Below the pieces are notes generated by a model that saw nothing but the letters and a program-made list of their open reading frames with translations, was not told the DNA's origin and made no database searches. DNA of 64,000 nucleotides, taken from Enterobacteriaceae bacterium RIT693. GTDB taxonomy: Bacteria > Pseudomonadota > Gammaproteobacteria > Enterobacterales > Enterobacteriaceae. Positions within the stretch are counted from its first letter, which is position 1; each line of letters starts with the position of its first letter. A program made the translations under genes and the position numbers. Shown here piece after piece: positions 42,865 to 54,571 of the stretch. The stretch is from contig WJYK01000004.1 of the NCBI GenBank assembly GCA_009668225.1, positions 248,001-312,000 of the forward strand. The letters are read 5' to 3'.

Positions 42865-45771
42865 TTACTGGTGCGTCACGACAATCAGGCGCAGCGCGTC
42901 GAGACGCCAGTTAGCCTGGCTCAGGGCTTCCATCACCTGCTGGCGATTAGTTTCGATAGCCGCAAGCTCGTCGTCACGAATGTTAGGGTTAACGGCCTTC
43001 AACGCTTCCAGACGAGACAGTTCTGCGCTGAGCTTCTCATCCGCCTCTTCACGAGCGGCATCGATCAGCGCCTGAGCAGCATCAGCAACTTTCTCTTCTG
43101 CGAGCTGCAGAATGGTGTGAACGTCGGACTGCACCGCATTAACCAGTTTGCTTCCGGTATGACGGTTAACCGCGCTGAGCTGGCGGTTGAAGCTCTCAAA
43201 CTCCACCTGCGCCGCGAGGTTGGTTCCGTTTTTATCCACCAGCATACGCACCGGCGTCGGCGGCAGGAAGCGATTGAGCTGCAGCTGCTTAGGCGCTTTG
43301 GCCTCAACAACGTAAACCAGCTCCAGCAGCAGCGTACCGACCGGCAGTGCCTTGTTCTTCAGCAGCGACAGAGCGCAGCTGCCGGTATCACCTGAGAGGA
43401 TCAGATCCAGACCGTTGCGGATGATCGGGTGTTCCCAGGTAACGAACTGCGCGTCTTCACGGGAGAGCGCGACATCACGTTCGAAGGTGATGGTGCAGCC
43501 GTCTTCCGGCAGGCCAGGGAAGTCCGGAACCAGCATATGGTCAGACGGTGTCAGAACAATCATGTTGTCGCCGCGATCGTCCTGGTTGATACCGACGATA
43601 TCGAACAGGTTCATCGCGAAGCTGACGAGGTTGGTATCGTTATCCTGTTCTGAAATGGCTTCAGCCAGCGCCTGCGCTTTTTCACCGCCGTTGGAGTGAA
43701 TTTCCAGCAGGCGGTCACGCCCTTGCTCAAGCTGCTGCTTGAGGACATCGTGCTGCTCGCGACACTGTTTGATCAGGGCGTCAAAGCCTTCGGTATTTTC
43801 CGGCGCAGCAAGATACTCGATCAGCTGCGGATAGACGCTGTCATAAATTGTGCGGCCGGTCGGGCAGGTGTGTTCGAAGGCATCAAGACCCGCGTGATAC
43901 CAGTCCACCAGCACCGACTGGGCGGTTTTTTCCAGGTATGGAACGTGGATCTGAATGTCGTGCGCCTGACCGATACGGTCCAGACGCCCGATGCGCTGTT
44001 CCAGCAGATCGGGGTTAAACGGCAGGTCGAACATGACCAGCTGGCTGGCAAACTGGAAGTTACGGCCTTCGGAGCCGATTTCGGAACACAGCAGCACCTG
44101 AGCGCCGGTATCTTCCTCCGCAAACCAGGCTGCGGCGCGGTCGCGTTCGATAATTGACATGCCTTCATGGAATACGGCGGCACGGATACCTTCGCGTTCA
44201 CGCAGAACCTGCTCAAGCTGAAGAGCGGTCGCAGCTTTGGCGCAGATCACCAGCACTTTTTGAGAACGGTGGCTGGTCAGGTAGCCCATCAGCCACTCGA
44301 CGCGCGGATCGAAGTTCCACCAGGTGCCGGTGTCCCCTTCAAACTCCTGATAAATCTGCTCCGGGTAAAGCATATCACGGGCACGATCCTCTACGGATTT
44401 ACGTGCGGCCATAATGCCGGAAACTTTGATCGCCGTCTGATACTGCGTTGGCAGCGGCAGACGGATGCTATGCAGCTCGCGTTTCGGGAATCCTTTGACG
44501 CCATTTCGCGTGTTCCGGAACAGCACGCGGCTGGTGCCGTGGCGATCCATTAACATGGCGATCAGTTCCTGGCGAGCGGCTTCGCTACCTTCGCGGTCGC
44601 TGTTGGCGGTTTGTAGCAGCGGTTCGATATCCTGCTCACCAATCAGCTCACCCATGGTATTCAGCTGTTCGTCGGTCAGACGGTCACCCGCCAGCAGCAG
44701 GGCAACGGCATCCGCTACCGGGCGGTAGTGCTGCTGCTCTTCCACAAACATGGCGAAATCATGGAAGCGGTTTGGATCCAGCAGGCGCAGGCGCGCAAAG
44801 TGACTTTCCATTCCCAGCTGTTCCGGTGTCGCGGTCAGCAGAAGGATGCCCGGTACATGCTCGGCGAGCTGTTCGATAGCCTGATATTCGCGGCTTGGCG
44901 CTTCTTCACTCCACACCAGGTGGTGGGCTTCATCGACCACCAGAAGATCCCACTCCGCCTCACACAGATTTTCCAGGCGTTGCTTATTGCGGCGGACAAA
45001 GTCCAGGGAACAGATAACCAGCTGTTCGGTGTCAAACGGGTTGCTGCTGTCGTGCTGGGCTTCGGCGTAGCGCTCGTCGTCAAACAGGGCAAAGCGCAGG
45101 TTAAAGCGGCGCAGCATTTCGACCAGCCACTGATGCTGCAGCGTTTCTGGTACCACGATCAGAACGCGCTCGGCGCTACCGGCCAGCAGCTGCTGGTGGA
45201 TTATCATCCCGGCTTCGATGGTCTTACCTAAACCCACTTCATCGGCGAGCAGCACGCGCGGCGCATGGCGGCGGCCAACATCGTGTGCGATGTTCAGCTG
45301 GTGTGGGATCAGGCTGGTGCGCATACCGCGCAGGCCACTCCAGATCTGGCGAGATTGCTCGCTCTGGTATTTACGGGCGCGAAAACGCAGTGCGAAGCGG
45401 TCCATGCGGTCGATTTGCCCGGCAAACAGGCGGTCCTGCGGTTTGCTGAATACCAGCTTGCTGTCGAGGAATACTTCACGCAGTAGAACGTCTTGTTCTT
45501 CGGTATCAAGTCGGGTGCCGAAGTAGGCGAGCAAACCCTTTTCTTCCTTAACTTCATCAACTTTCAGCTGCCAGCCTTCATGGCTGGTAATCACATCGCC
45601 CGGGTTAAACATCACGCGGGTGATTGGAGAGTCATTTCTGGCGTACAGACGATTTTCACCCGTTGCCGGGAAGAGCAGGGTCACCATGCGCGTATCCAGC
45701 GCCACAACGGTTCCCAGTCCCAGTTCGCTTTCGGTATCGCTGATCCAACGTTGACCAAGTGTAAAAGGCAT
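42865..45771 (-). CDS. rapA: RNA polymerase-associated Swi2/Snf2 ATPase RapA
   Basis: RapA (HepA) binds RNA polymerase and uses ATP to promote polymerase recycling. It is 968 residues, as in E. coli. The N-terminal Tudor-like domains ([20 protein letters not shown]...) precede the Snf2 core: Walker A in [17 protein letters not shown], the DEAH box in [11 protein letters not shown], and helicase motif VI region [13 protein letters not shown]. The minus-strand gene is flanked on both sides by copies of one palindromic repeat. Confidence 0.98.
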   Translation of the reverse strand: MPFTLGQRWISDTESELGLGTVVALDTRMVTLLFPATGENRLYARNDSPITRVMFNPGDVITSHEGWQLKVDEVKEEKGLLAYFGTRLDTEEQDVLLREVFLDSKLVFSKPQDRLFAGQIDRMDRFALRFRARKYQSEQSRQIWSGLRGMRTSLIPHQLNIAHDVGRRHAPRVLLADEVGLGKTIEAGMIIHQQLLAGSAERVLIVVPETLQHQWLVEMLRRFNLRFALFDDERYAEAQHDSSNPFDTEQLVICSLDFVRRNKQRLENLCEAEWDLLVVDEAHHLVWSEEAPSREYQAIEQLAEHVPGILLLTATPEQLGMESHFARLRLLDPNRFHDFAMFVEEQQHYRPVADAVALLLAGDRLTDEQLNTMGELIGEQDIEPLLQTANSDREGSEAARQELIAMLMDRHGTSRVLFRNTRNGVKGFPKRELHSIRLPLPTQYQTAIKVSGIMAARKSVEDRARDMLYPEQIYQEFEGDTGTWWNFDPRVEWLMGYLTSHRSQKVLVICAKAATALQLEQVLREREGIRAAVFHEGMSIIERDRAAAWFAEEDTGAQVLLCSEIGSEGRNFQFASQLVMFDLPFNPDLLEQRIGRLDRIGQAHDIQIHVPYLEKTAQSVLVDWYHAGLDAFEHTCPTGRTIYDSVYPQLIEYLAAPENTEGFDALIKQCREQHDVLKQQLEQGRDRLLEIHSNGGEKAQALAEAISEQDNDTNLVSFAMNLFDIVGINQDDRGDNMIVLTPSDHMLVPDFPGLPEDGCTITFERDVALSREDAQFVTWEHPIIRNGLDLILSGDTGSCALSLLKNKALPVGTLLLELVYVVEAKAPKQLQLNRFLPPTPVRMLVDKNGTNLAAQVEFESFNRQLSAVNRHTGSKLVNAVQSDVHTILQLAEEKVADAAQALIDAAREEADEKLSAELSRLEALKAVNPNIRDDELAAIETNRQQVMEALSQANWRLDALRLIVVTHQ

Positions 45772-45864
45772 AAGTTTTAGGCTCTATTTCAGTGACTTAA
45801 ATGTGCAGGCAATAGCATGACAACCACGCATCAGAGGCGCAGTTGTTTAAAATTGGGTCTATGG

Positions 45865-46070
45865 ATTCGAAGAAAGGGCGCTATGGTACTGGATGGCAAC
45901 GGATTCGTCACGCACTCCTCATTCTTCGAATGACAGCAGTGTTGGTAGCGCTCCGTTTATTCAGCTCCTCCATGAGTTTCACCCTTTGGGGCCGAAGTAA
46001 ACTACGTTCAAAATTGCTTACCTGAATTTTGTCACGCCCTTGCCGCCAGGCCGTAAGCCAAATTATTTAG
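45865..46070. repeat. Palindromic repeat element, copy B, with extra inverted repeat
   Basis: This covers most of the 306-base rapA-polB gap; no gene is seen. From about 45918 it is recognisably related to copy A in the same orientation: shared blocks are TTCACCCTTTGGGGCCG against TCACCCTTTCAGGGCCG, the ACGTTCAAA junction, TTTGTCA, and TTGCCGCC. Copy B has a CAAAATT/AATTTTG stem (46009-46031) where A has AAATCTGT/ACAGATTT, and lacks the TCCCAG...CTGGGA stem. Left of it, ATTCGAAGAA (45865-45874) and TTCTTCGAAT (45922-45931) form a further inverted repeat. The left boundary is uncertain. Confidence 0.6.
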
Positions 46071-46077
46071 CGTGTTT

Positions 46078-48438
46078 TTAAAACAGACCCATCTGCCCCG
46101 TCATCAGTGTAGCAAAGTCATCTTCAAGGAAGGGTAAAATCCCTTCGGCAACGGGCTGTAGCTGACGTGTCAGATAGTGATCATAGTCCAGCGGAGCCTG
46201 TTGGTAATCAACGGGTTCCGGGCCATGCATGGTCATTACATATTTTATCGTACCGCGATTCTGGTATTGCGCAGGCCTGCCCAGACGTTGGTTATGCTCA
46301 TCCGCAAGCCTTGCCGCGCGGACGTGCGGCGGGACGTTTTTCTGGTATTCGCTCAGCGGGCGGCGCAGCCTTTTGCGGTAGACCAGCTGTGAGTCAAGCT
46401 CGCCCGCCATCAGGCTGGCTATCGTTTCACGAATATAGTCCTGATAGGGCTCGCCGCGGAAAATACGCAGGTAGAGCGTTTGCTGGAACTGCTGGGCGAG
46501 CGGCGTCCAGTCTGTTCGCACCGTTTCCAGCCCCTTAAATACCATCCGCTGTGAATCGCCCTCCTGAATCAGCCCGGCATAGCGCTTTTTACTGCCCTGG
46601 TCTGTCCCGCGAATGGTGGGCATCAGAAAGCGGCAGAAGTGAGTTTCGTACTCAAGTTCAAGGGCGCAGTCCAGGTTCTGAGTGGTTTTCAGGTGCTCGC
46701 GCCACCAGCCGTTTACGTGCTCAACCAGCCTCCTGCCAATCTGTGCGGCATCTTCTTCACTATGGGCTTTTTTCAGCCAGACAAAGGTTGAATCCGTGTC
46801 GCCATAAATGACGTCATAGCCCTGAGACTCAATCAACGCCTTTGTCTGACGCATGATCTCATGCCCGCGCATAGTGATCGACGAGGCAAGACGCGGATCG
46901 AAAAAGCGGCAGGCGCTGGTGCCCAGTACGCCGTAAAAGGCATTCATGATGATTTTGAGCGCCTGAGAGAGCGGTTTGTTACCGTGGCGTTTTGCCTCGT
47001 CCCGGCCGTGCCAGATCTGGCTGACGATTTCCGGCAGACAGTGTGTCTCGCGGGAGAACCAGCCGCCGATGAACCCCTCGACGGCATGCTCCGCGTCCGG
47101 CCGTGCTGTGCCTTCGACGAGGCCGACCGGGTCGATTAAAAAGGTGCGGATAATTGACGGGTACAGGCTTTTATAATCCAGCACTAATACCGAGTCATAT
47201 AGACCGGGGCGAGAGTCCATCACATATCCGCCTGGACTTGCCTGCGGAGGTACCTCGCCGAGATTAGGCGCGACAAAACCTGCGCGGTGCATGCGTGGGA
47301 AATAGAGATGGCTGAAAGCGGCTACCGAGCCGCCGTGCTTATCCAGCGGCAGGCCGTTGACCGTCGCGCGCTCCAGCAGGAAGGGCATCAGCTCGGTCTT
47401 GTGGAAAATACGCGTGACCAGCTCGCAGTCTTTGAGGTTATAGGTGGCCAGTGCGGGCTTATCCTCGGCAAAGCGGCGGTCGATCTCATCCATGCGATCC
47501 CATGGATTATCAATAGATTTACCTTCGCCCAGCAGTTCACGGGAAACGGTTTCCAGGGAGAAGGAAGAGAAGTTCCAGAACGCCGATTTTAGCGCCTCAA
47601 TGCCGTCGATAATTACCCGGCCTGCAAGTTGAGCAAAGAATACGCCTTGCTTAAAGCCGTGCTCGCGCCATTCCAGCAGACTGTTACCCCGCCCTAAACG
47701 CAGCGGAACCTGGTAACGTTCCGCCATTTTTTGCAGTACGCGGAGGTCGAACTGCACCACGTTCCAGCCGATCAGGACATCGGGGTCGTGCTCGGCAAAC
47801 CAGGCGTTAAGTTTCTCCAGCAGAAGCGGGCGGCTGGCCACGTATTCCAGCGTAAAATCCAGGCCGCTGGCGTCGCCGTTTTCCGGCCCCAGCATGTAGA
47901 CGTGACGCTGACCACAGCCTTCAAGGCCGATGCAGTAAAGCTCGCCGTGGCGGTTGGTTTCGATATCGAGCGAGACCCATTTTAGCGGCGGGCGGTATGC
48001 CGGTGAGGGCTTCAGCCGGGTATCAAGCAGAACGTCTCCCTGAAGCTTGCCGCTAAACCAAACCGGCGCGGTAATAAAGCGCTCCATCAGGAAGCGCTCC
48101 GGTGGGCGGATATCTGCCTCGTAAACGGTGACCCCTCCGTCGCGCAACAGCTTCTCCAGCCTCATCAGTTGGCGATGCTGCTGGCAATAGAGGCCGGCTA
48201 CCGGCTGGCGATGAAAATCTTTAAGCTCAAGGGGGGTAAGGTGGAACAGGTTTTCACCGGCCAGCAGGCGCTGGGCCTGAGCGAACTGCGCCTGGGGAAT
48301 AAAGGCGACGGACTCCTGCGGCGGCAGGCGCACCTTAAGCGGGCCTTCGTCCGTGGCTAGCCAGAAGTCGACTTCGGTACCGCGTGGGGTGTCTCGCCAG
48401 TGCCTGGTCAACAGAAACCCCTGACGAGCTTGAGACAC
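46078..48438 (-). CDS. polB: DNA polymerase II
   Basis: Pol II is the SOS-inducible family B polymerase with proofreading, used for replication restart and bypass. I start it at GTG 48436-48438 (786 residues; E. coli also uses GTG), which gives the conserved N-terminus [17 protein letters not shown]; the longer frame would run into the promoter. Exonuclease motif SLDIET, polymerase motifs [23 protein letters not shown] and YGDTDSTF are all present. A LexA box lies just upstream. In E. coli the araBAD operon precedes polB; here yabI follows directly. Confidence 0.96.
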   Translation of the reverse strand: MSQARQGFLLTRHWRDTPRGTEVDFWLATDEGPLKVRLPPQESVAFIPQAQFAQAQRLLAGENLFHLTPLELKDFHRQPVAGLYCQQHRQLMRLEKLLRDGGVTVYEADIRPPERFLMERFITAPVWFSGKLQGDVLLDTRLKPSPAYRPPLKWVSLDIETNRHGELYCIGLEGCGQRHVYMLGPENGDASGLDFTLEYVASRPLLLEKLNAWFAEHDPDVLIGWNVVQFDLRVLQKMAERYQVPLRLGRGNSLLEWREHGFKQGVFFAQLAGRVIIDGIEALKSAFWNFSSFSLETVSRELLGEGKSIDNPWDRMDEIDRRFAEDKPALATYNLKDCELVTRIFHKTELMPFLLERATVNGLPLDKHGGSVAAFSHLYFPRMHRAGFVAPNLGEVPPQASPGGYVMDSRPGLYDSVLVLDYKSLYPSIIRTFLIDPVGLVEGTARPDAEHAVEGFIGGWFSRETHCLPEIVSQIWHGRDEAKRHGNKPLSQALKIIMNAFYGVLGTSACRFFDPRLASSITMRGHEIMRQTKALIESQGYDVIYGDTDSTFVWLKKAHSEEDAAQIGRRLVEHVNGWWREHLKTTQNLDCALELEYETHFCRFLMPTIRGTDQGSKKRYAGLIQEGDSQRMVFKGLETVRTDWTPLAQQFQQTLYLRIFRGEPYQDYIRETIASLMAGELDSQLVYRKRLRRPLSEYQKNVPPHVRAARLADEHNQRLGRPAQYQNRGTIKYVMTMHGPEPVDYQQAPLDYDHYLTRQLQPVAEGILPFLEDDFATLMTGQMGLF

Positions 48439-48468
48439 GCTGCATTCTCTTTCAGGAAAAGTGTTTTG

Positions 48469-48474
48469 ATTATA
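48469..48474 (-). promoter_or_regulatory. polB -10 element
   Basis: A perfect TATAAT on the minus strand, 30 bases before the GTG. The -35 region is poor but is overlapped by the LexA box, consistent with an SOS promoter. Confidence 0.55.
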
Positions 48475-48494
48475 GCGCAAAAAACCGGTGGTTA

Positions 48495-48510
48495 CTGCAT
48501 TTATATACAG
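48495..48510. promoter_or_regulatory. lexA box: LexA (SOS) box of polB
   Basis: CTGCATTTATATACAG fits the LexA consensus CTGT-N8-ACAG with one change in the left CTGT. Flanking TTA and TGT extend the symmetry. It sits over the -35 region of polB, a known SOS gene (dinA) in E. coli. Confidence 0.85.
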
Positions 48511-48648
48511 TGTTATCGTTGGTATCGTTAACGCTGAGTGCGAATTGTCCGGAACTTTCCCGGCTATTATTTATTCATATAAATGATACCTTGACGTCCA
48601 TCACGTTAATTCTGGAGAATCGCCCGCTCGCTTATCGACGGAAAGCTT

Positions 48649-49416
48649 ATGGAAGCCTTGCTGGAACACTTTATTACACAGTCAGTTGCATATTCGCTTT
48701 TCGCGGTGATGCTGGTGGCCTTTTTTGAATCATTAGCGCTGGTAGGGCTTATCCTGCCGGGTACGGTAATGATGGCTGGACTCGGCGCGCTTATCGGTGG
48801 GGGGCAGGTTAATTTCTACTACGCCTGGGGGGCCGGAATCGTTGGTTGCCTGTTAGGGGACTGGGTTTCATTCTGGCTGGGCCAGCGTTTTAAAGGCCCG
48901 CTGCACCGCTGGTCGTTTATGAAGAAGAACAAGGCGCTGCTGGATAAAACCGAGCATGCCCTGCATCAGCACAGCCTCTTTACTATCCTGATCGGGCGCT
49001 TTGTCGGCCCTACGCGCCCGCTGGTTCCCATGGTTGCCGGAATGCTGGATTTGCCGCTGGCTAAGTTTTTACCGCCGAACATTATCGGGTGCCTGCTCTG
49101 GCCACCGCTCTACTTTATGCCGGGGATCCTGGCTGGAGCCGCAATTGATATTCCGGCGGATATGCAGAGCGGCAGCTTTAAGTGGCTGCTGCTGGCGGTG
49201 GCGTTGTTGCTGTGGCTGGCCGCATGGCTGTGCTGGCGCTGGTACCGCAGCGGCAAACGTGGTACCGATCGCCTGACCCGCTATCTGCCTCAGTCGCGGT
49301 TAAACTGGCTGGCACCGCTAATGCTGGCTGCCGGTATCGCCAGTTTCGTCGCGTTGCTTCAGCATCCGTTGATGCCGGTTTACTGGGATATTCTGTGGAA
49401 AGTGCTATCGCACTAA
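48649..49416 (+). CDS. yabI: DedA-family membrane protein YabI
   Basis: A 255-residue inner-membrane protein of the DedA/SNARE-associated superfamily, members of which are thought to flip undecaprenyl phosphate or phospholipids; the substrate of YabI is not settled. The family motifs [13 protein letters not shown] (acidic residue in a re-entrant loop), GDWVSFWLG and [17 protein letters not shown] with the conserved arginines are present. Its last four bases overlap the end of thiQ (convergent). It is divergent from polB, separated by the LexA-controlled region. Confidence 0.93.
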   Translation: MEALLEHFITQSVAYSLFAVMLVAFFESLALVGLILPGTVMMAGLGALIGGGQVNFYYAWGAGIVGCLLGDWVSFWLGQRFKGPLHRWSFMKKNKALLDKTEHALHQHSLFTILIGRFVGPTRPLVPMVAGMLDLPLAKFLPPNIIGCLLWPPLYFMPGILAGAAIDIPADMQSGSFKWLLLAVALLLWLAAWLCWRWYRSGKRGTDRLTRYLPQSRLNWLAPLMLAAGIASFVALLQHPLMPVYWDILWKVLSH

Positions 49417-50111
49417 TTGCCGATGCCCAGCAGCGTCGAGGCGCTCGCCTCGCCGCTTAGCAGAGTAGCCGTGTCGCCGTCCCACGCGATGCGCCCGTCT
49501 TTTACCACTATGCTCCGTCCGGCGATTCGTGCGGCATCGTCGATGCTGTGCGATACCATCAGCAGCGTCATGTTTTGTTCCTGACAAAGCTCGTCAAGCA
49601 GCTGCAGCATCTCCTTACGTAGCGCGGGATCGAGCGCGGAGAAGGGTTCATCCAGCAGTAAAACAGGCTGCTGACGAACCAGACACCGAGCCAGTGCAAC
49701 ACGCTGCCGCTGGCCACCGGAAAGCTGAGACGGCAGGCGATCCAGCATCTCCGTCATCCCTACGCGTTCAGTTATCTCCAGCAGCCGCTGCTTTTGAATC
49801 TCATTGAGCTTCATCCCCGGGTGCATCCCCAGGGCAATATTCTGCCGAACCGTCAGGTGGCTAAACAGATTATTTTCCTGAAAGAGCATGGAGACCGGGC
49901 GAGCTGAAGGCGGTGTCCGGGTGTGATCCTGACCGTTTATGACGATACTGCCGCTCGCGGGCTGCAGAAAACCAGCAGCCAGGCTCAACAACGTACTTTT
50001 CCCCGCCCCGCTCGGCCCAAGGATCGCCACGCGCTCACCCGCCGTAATCTTCAGAGAAAAGCGCATGGGTAAGTGCTGGTACAGCCAGGTTACATCAGTC
50101 AGAGTTAGCAT
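49413..50111 (-). CDS. thiQ: Thiamine ABC transporter ATP-binding protein
   Basis: ThiQ powers uptake of thiamine, TMP and TPP with ThiP and ThiB. It has 232 residues. Walker A is GPSGAGKST, the signature is [14 protein letters not shown], Walker B is [12 protein letters not shown] and the switch His is in MVSHS. The start at 50109-50111 has GGGA upstream and matches the family; an in-frame ATG seven codons earlier is deeper in thiP. It overlaps thiP by 17 bases. Confidence 0.96.
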   Translation of the reverse strand: MLTLTDVTWLYQHLPMRFSLKITAGERVAILGPSGAGKSTLLSLAAGFLQPASGSIVINGQDHTRTPPSARPVSMLFQENNLFSHLTVRQNIALGMHPGMKLNEIQKQRLLEITERVGMTEMLDRLPSQLSGGQRQRVALARCLVRQQPVLLLDEPFSALDPALRKEMLQLLDELCQEQNMTLLMVSHSIDDAARIAGRSIVVKDGRIAWDGDTATLLSGEASASTLLGIGN

Positions 50112-51705
50112 CACGTCCCGGAAGTTTTTCAATCAGAGTGAACAGCATAAAGCAAAGCAGCAGGAGCAGCAGCGCCGTAACCGCACCGTCCTGGCTACGG
50201 TATGAGCCGATTTGCTGGTATAGCCAGAAGGGCAGTGTACGGAAGTCTTCGTTGCCGAACAGCGCCACCACGCCGAAATCACCAATCGACAGTACGCAGG
50301 CAAAGGCCAGCGCCTGTGCTATCGGGCGTTTCAGGGCTTTTAACTCGATGAATCGCAGGCGGTTAAAGCCACGGATGTCCAGCGACTGGCAAAGCTGAGC
50401 GTAGCGCTCGGCGACGTCGCGCATCGGGTTTTCCAGCACCTTCAGGGCGTAAGGGATCGCCATCAGGGCGTTGGTAAAAATCACAATGCCATCGGCGGAT
50501 TGCGGCAGGCCCACGGTATTGTTTAGCAGTAAGAAGAAGCCAGTGGCGAGGACGATTCCCGGCATCGCCAGAATCAACATACCGCTAAGTTCAATGGCCT
50601 GTCCGGCGAAAATACGGTTACGCAAACGAAGCTCGCGCGAGCTCCAAAGCAGCATCAGGGTTAGCGTCACGCTAATCAGCCCGGCGGCAACGGCAATGCG
50701 CAGCGAAGTCCAAAGCGAGTTCCACAGTGCGGCCTGCTGCAGTACGTTGCCCATGCTGCTATTAATGCCGTCCACCATTACCGCCAACAGTGGTGGCAGC
50801 AGCAGAAGCAAGGCCAGAAGGATAAACAGGGCATCACAAATCTTTCTGCGCAGAGAATCCTGCGGATCGCGCCAGCCTTGAAGCTGACTTACGCCGACAG
50901 GTATCGCCTTGCTTAGCTTCTGGCTGAGCAGCACCAGACCCAGGCAGCAGAACATTTGTAGTAGCGCTAGCAGCGCCGCTTTTGCCGGATCGTAGTCGTA
51001 GCTTAGCGCCTGAAAGATAGCCAGTTCGATGGTGGTTGCCTGGGGGCCGCCGCCCAGAGACAGCACGGTGGCGAAGCTTGCGAAGCAAAGCATGAAAATT
51101 AGCGCGCCTACCGGGAGTATTTGTCGGCGTAGCCAGGGCCATTCGACGAAGCGGAAAAAGTGCCAGCCCTGCATATTCAGCTGGGCCGCCAGCTGGCGCT
51201 GCTCGGTGGGGATGTTATCCAGCGCCTGAAGCAGCAGGCGGGTCGCCATCGGCATATTAAAGAAAACGTGCGCCAGCAAAATTCCCTGCAGCCCATAAGG
51301 GGAGAAACGCCATTCCAGACCAAGCCAGCCGCTTAGCGTTGCCAGCCAGCCTTCACGCCCGTAAACGGAGAGAATGCCGAATACCGCAACCAGCACCGGC
51401 AGAACCAGCGTCATGGCACAAAGCCGCAGCAGCGCCATTCGGCCAGGAAAACGGCGGCGGTAGAGCGCCCGGGCTAAAAAAATCGCCGGGAAAACGGAAA
51501 GTACTGCGGAAAGGAACGCCTGCCAGAAAGAGAAGCGCAGGACGTGCCAAAGGTAGCTGTCCTGTAAAATGGCAAAGACATTCGTCTGCGGGGCGTTAAA
51601 CCACAGCGCCAGAAAAGCCGCCAGGGCTACCGCCACGACAAGCGTCGCGGCAAATAGCCCCGGACATAGCCAGCCCGGAATTAGCGGCTGACGGCGCGTT
51701 GCCAT
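50095..51705 (-). CDS. thiP: Thiamine ABC transporter permease
   Basis: ThiP is the fused inner-membrane permease of the thiamine importer, 536 residues with about 12 helices in two homologous halves. Each half has the EAA-loop pattern for contact with Thi[19 protein letters not shown] in the first and [21 protein letters not shown] in the second. It overlaps thiB by 25 bases upstream and thiQ by 17 downstream, so the three are translationally coupled. Confidence 0.97.
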   Translation of the reverse strand: MATRRQPLIPGWLCPGLFAATLVVAVALAAFLALWFNAPQTNVFAILQDSYLWHVLRFSFWQAFLSAVLSVFPAIFLARALYRRRFPGRMALLRLCAMTLVLPVLVAVFGILSVYGREGWLATLSGWLGLEWRFSPYGLQGILLAHVFFNMPMATRLLLQALDNIPTEQRQLAAQLNMQGWHFFRFVEWPWLRRQILPVGALIFMLCFASFATVLSLGGGPQATTIELAIFQALSYDYDPAKAALLALLQMFCCLGLVLLSQKLSKAIPVGVSQLQGWRDPQDSLRRKICDALFILLALLLLLPPLLAVMVDGINSSMGNVLQQAALWNSLWTSLRIAVAAGLISVTLTLMLLWSSRELRLRNRIFAGQAIELSGMLILAMPGIVLATGFFLLLNNTVGLPQSADGIVIFTNALMAIPYALKVLENPMRDVAERYAQLCQSLDIRGFNRLRFIELKALKRPIAQALAFACVLSIGDFGVVALFGNEDFRTLPFWLYQQIGSYRSQDGAVTALLLLLLCFMLFTLIEKLPGRDANSD

Positions 51706-52664
51706 TCGTTAATCCATGCCGCGCGCTGGGCAGCCACCTGCTGAGGCGTAAATTCCAGCGTGGTTTTTGGTTTTACCAGCCCGTCGAAGCCGGCAGGCAA
51801 CGCCACGTTGGTCACAGGATACATCCAGTTGCCGGTAGCAATAGTGTTCTGGAAACCTGGCGTGGTGATGAACTTCATAAACTTCTCGGCAAGCTCTGGC
51901 TGCTTGCTGTTCGCCAGCCGGCCCGCGACTTCAACCTGCAGATAATGCCCTTCGTTGAAGTCCGCTGCGGCGTAGTTATCCTTCTTCTCTTCGATGATGT
52001 GGTAGGCCGGTGACGTAGTGTAGCTCAGAACCAGATCGGCTTCGCCTTTCAGGAACAGGCCGTAAGCTTCGCTCCAGCCCTTGGTGACGGTGACGGTTTT
52101 CTTCGCTAACTTTTGCCAGGCTTCCGGGGTTTTATCGCCGTAGACTTTTTGCATCCACAGCAGCAGGCCAAGCCCCGGCGTGCTGGTGCGTGGATCTTCG
52201 TATATCACCTTCCATTTCTGGTCGCCTTCAACCAGCTCTTTCAGGCTCTTCGGCGGATTTTTTAGCTTGTTCTTGTCGTAAACGAAAGCGAAGTAGCCGT
52301 AGTCGTAAGGAACGAAGGTGCTGTTCTTCCAGCCGCCGGGCACCTGTAGCGCGCTGGTTTCGACGTTAGAAGGCGCAAACAGTTTGGTTTGCGTGGCGGC
52401 CTCTACCAGGTTGTTGTCCAGTCCCAGCACGACGTCTGCTTTGCTGTTCTTGCCTTCCATGCGCACGCGGTTCAACAGCGAAACGCCGTCTTCCAGCGCC
52501 ACGAATTTCAGCTCGCAGTGACAGTCGGCTTCAAAAGCTTTTTTTACCGCCGGGCCAGGGCCCCAGTCAGCGGCAAACGAGTCGTAGGTGTAAACAGTTA
52601 AAACGGGGTTAGCGAAAACGGGCGTGGCAACCAGCGCCAGCAGCGGCAGAAATTTTTTGAACAC
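51681..52664 (-). CDS. thiB: Thiamine-binding periplasmic protein
   Basis: ThiB (TbpA) captures thiamine and its phosphates in the periplasm. It is 327 residues, as in E. coli. The signal peptide MFKKFLPLLALVATPVFA is cleaved before NPVLTVYTYDSF. The binding-protein fold includes DVVLGLDNNLVEA and YEDPRTSTPGLGLLLWMQ. It is the first gene of thiBPQ and is preceded by a TPP riboswitch. Confidence 0.97.
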   Translation of the reverse strand: MFKKFLPLLALVATPVFANPVLTVYTYDSFAADWGPGPAVKKAFEADCHCELKFVALEDGVSLLNRVRMEGKNSKADVVLGLDNNLVEAATQTKLFAPSNVETSALQVPGGWKNSTFVPYDYGYFAFVYDKNKLKNPPKSLKELVEGDQKWKVIYEDPRTSTPGLGLLLWMQKVYGDKTPEAWQKLAKKTVTVTKGWSEAYGLFLKGEADLVLSYTTSPAYHIIEEKKDNYAAADFNEGHYLQVEVAGRLANSKQPELAEKFMKFITTPGFQNTIATGNWMYPVTNVALPAGFDGLVKPKTTLEFTPQQVAAQRAAWINEWQRAVSR

Positions 52665-52705
52665 TTTGCACCTCAGTAAAAGGGGGCAAAGGAATTGAGT
52701 GAGTG

Positions 52706-52804
52706 TCTCAAATCCCTTCGCCGGCGTTATCCGGATCAGGTTCGACGGGTATTATCTCAGCGCGGACAAATTGTCCTGGCACCCCGTTGAGCAGGGGGGA
52801 TTCT
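52706..52804 (-). ncRNA. TPP riboswitch (THI element) of thiBPQ
   Basis: Read on the minus strand, the leader has the conserved CTGAGATAATACCC, ACCTGATCCGGATAA and CGCCGGCGAAGGGA blocks of the thiamine-pyrophosphate aptamer, preceded by GGGGTGC. The 3' end of the aptamer is 40-50 bases before the thiB start. With TPP bound it should mask translation or stop transcription of the importer. Confidence 0.95.
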
Positions 52805-52845
52805 ACTGACTTCCCCGGAATTACGAAAGCTGTGTTACGAAAACG

Positions 52846-54504
52846 TTATGGGCCAGGCGGGGCAAACCAGGCCGATTTAAAATCAAACCAGCCCAGCGTG
52901 TTCATGCGCACACCGCGCATGCTGCGCTGCCCCTCAATGCGTAACCAATGGTGAATCAACGGGATAACGTCGTTACGTTCCAGCATTTGCCTGCACCATT
53001 CCGGCAATGCCAGCGTTTTACTGTGCCAGCGTCGGGCATCGCCCTGCCAGTCGATTGGGATACATTTTTGAATCAGCGGGACTTCATACAGCTGGGCGAA
53101 AAGGGAGTATTCCAGCGGCATAGTGAAGTTCACGCTGTTCAGCCAGATATCACTTTCGGCGTCGCCCTGATGCCACTCAGCGTAATCTATCTCCTGAACA
53201 ATCAGCTTCACGCCCTGCTCGGCCAGCAGTTCGGTCATGATATTGCTGATAACGCGGTGCTCTACGTGATCGCGATAGTAGGTAAGGGTGATGCTCTCAA
53301 GTCCGGCAGGCTTTGCGGTAAGCGGTCCCGGACGCGAATGGTGCCAACGTGGCAGAAGGCCGTAGGCGGGGAACCAGTACTGCTGATACTGCTCGGCAGC
53401 GCGGTAAATAAGGTTGACCGGCGAGAGAATATGGCCAATCCACTGGCGTACGCCTTCGTGAACGCCGAGCGTTGAGCGGCTATCAAACAGCAGGTAGTAG
53501 CAGCCCTCTTCCGGGCGGCTTTCAACGGCTTTTTCGCTGTCCGGCATGCCCTGAAGCTGAACGCCACAGCTGGATTCTTCTCCGACTTCAGGTAACACCC
53601 AGAAATTAACTTCGTCGATCAACGCCCGGAAACCGAAATAATCATCAAAAGCATGGATTTTTAACTGGTTTCGATTGTTGCGAGCGACGGAATAAGGCCC
53701 GGTGCCGACCGGCTGGCTGGCAAAATCGGGCATCGTTGTCCATTCACGCGGCAGGATCATGGCGTTCACGCTGCCCAATAGCCACGGCAACCAGTCATCC
53801 GGCTGGCTGAGGTGAATATCCAGCGTCCAGGTCGTCGGCGAGGTTATCTGCGTGATGTGGGCAAACAGCGGCAGGGTGTTGATGCGCTGCAGGGAAGAGA
53901 TGATATCCAGCATGTCCAGCTCACGGCCGTGATGGAAATGAATGCCGGGGCGGAGGAAGAAACGCCAGCGTAAAGGGGAAATTTGCTGCCAGTGATGGGC
54001 AATATCCGCTTCCAGTTCCCCATTTTCCTCATTTATCCGCGTCAGGCCGCTGAAAATCTGGCGGGCAATGTGGGTTTCGGAGCGCCTGAGCGCCGAACCG
54101 GGCAGCAGATTCAGCAGCGGGCGATAGTAAAGGACGCGAAGGATATGTCGGCCCTGACGGAAGCTACGCCCTAAATGAGAGATAAGCATCTGCCGCACCG
54201 CGGCCTTGTCGCCGACGATCTGCACCAGTTGATCGATTCGATCCTGTTCCAGAAGATCTTCCGCCCGCTGCTGCTGGAGCGCCAGCCCGGTATACAGGAA
54301 GGTGAGCTGCGAGCGCTTGCCCCTGCCGGCTTCTGCCTGCCAGCTTAGCCAGCCCTTTTCCTGCATGGCGTTAAGCAGTGTCCGCATATGACGGCGGGAG
54401 CAGTTGAGCAAATCCGCTAAATCATTGAGCGTGGTTTCCTGGGGCTTGCCTTCGCAGCATTGCCACAGACGGATGAACTGTTGTTGCAGACGAGATGAGG
54501 ACAT
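52846..54504 (-). CDS. sgrR: Transcriptional activator of sgrS, SgrR
   Basis: SgrR senses sugar-phosphate stress and activates sgrS. It is 552 residues (551 in E. coli). The N-terminal winged-helix domain (about 1-110; [28 protein letters not shown]) is fused to a solute-binding-protein domain like the periplasmic peptide-binding family ([25 protein letters not shown]). It is divergent from sgrS with 67 bases between them, as in E. coli. Small metabolite sensing by the C-terminal domain is inferred from the family. Confidence 0.96.
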   Translation of the reverse strand: MSSSRLQQQFIRLWQCCEGKPQETTLNDLADLLNCSRRHMRTLLNAMQEKGWLSWQAEAGRGKRSQLTFLYTGLALQQQRAEDLLEQDRIDQLVQIVGDKAAVRQMLISHLGRSFRQGRHILRVLYYRPLLNLLPGSALRRSETHIARQIFSGLTRINEENGELEADIAHHWQQISPLRWRFFLRPGIHFHHGRELDMLDIISSLQRINTLPLFAHITQITSPTTWTLDIHLSQPDDWLPWLLGSVNAMILPREWTTMPDFASQPVGTGPYSVARNNRNQLKIHAFDDYFGFRALIDEVNFWVLPEVGEESSCGVQLQGMPDSEKAVESRPEEGCYYLLFDSRSTLGVHEGVRQWIGHILSPVNLIYRAAEQYQQYWFPAYGLLPRWHHSRPGPLTAKPAGLESITLTYYRDHVEHRVISNIMTELLAEQGVKLIVQEIDYAEWHQGDAESDIWLNSVNFTMPLEYSLFAQLYEVPLIQKCIPIDWQGDARRWHSKTLALPEWCRQMLERNDVIPLIHHWLRIEGQRSMRGVRMNTLGWFDFKSAWFAPPGP

Positions 54505-54536
54505 AAAAGAGGAACTCCCGGCGGAAACTCATCAAT

Positions 54537-54566
54537 TTAACTTTCCCTATATTACGTCAATAATCA
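54537..54566 (+). promoter_or_regulatory. Candidate promoter of sgrS
   Basis: TTAACT (54537-54542) and TAATCA (54561-54566), 18 bases apart, place a start near the G at 54572 that begins the SgrS homology. Both hexamers are weak, as expected for an SgrR-activated promoter. Confidence 0.45.
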
Positions 54567-54571
54567 TCAGC

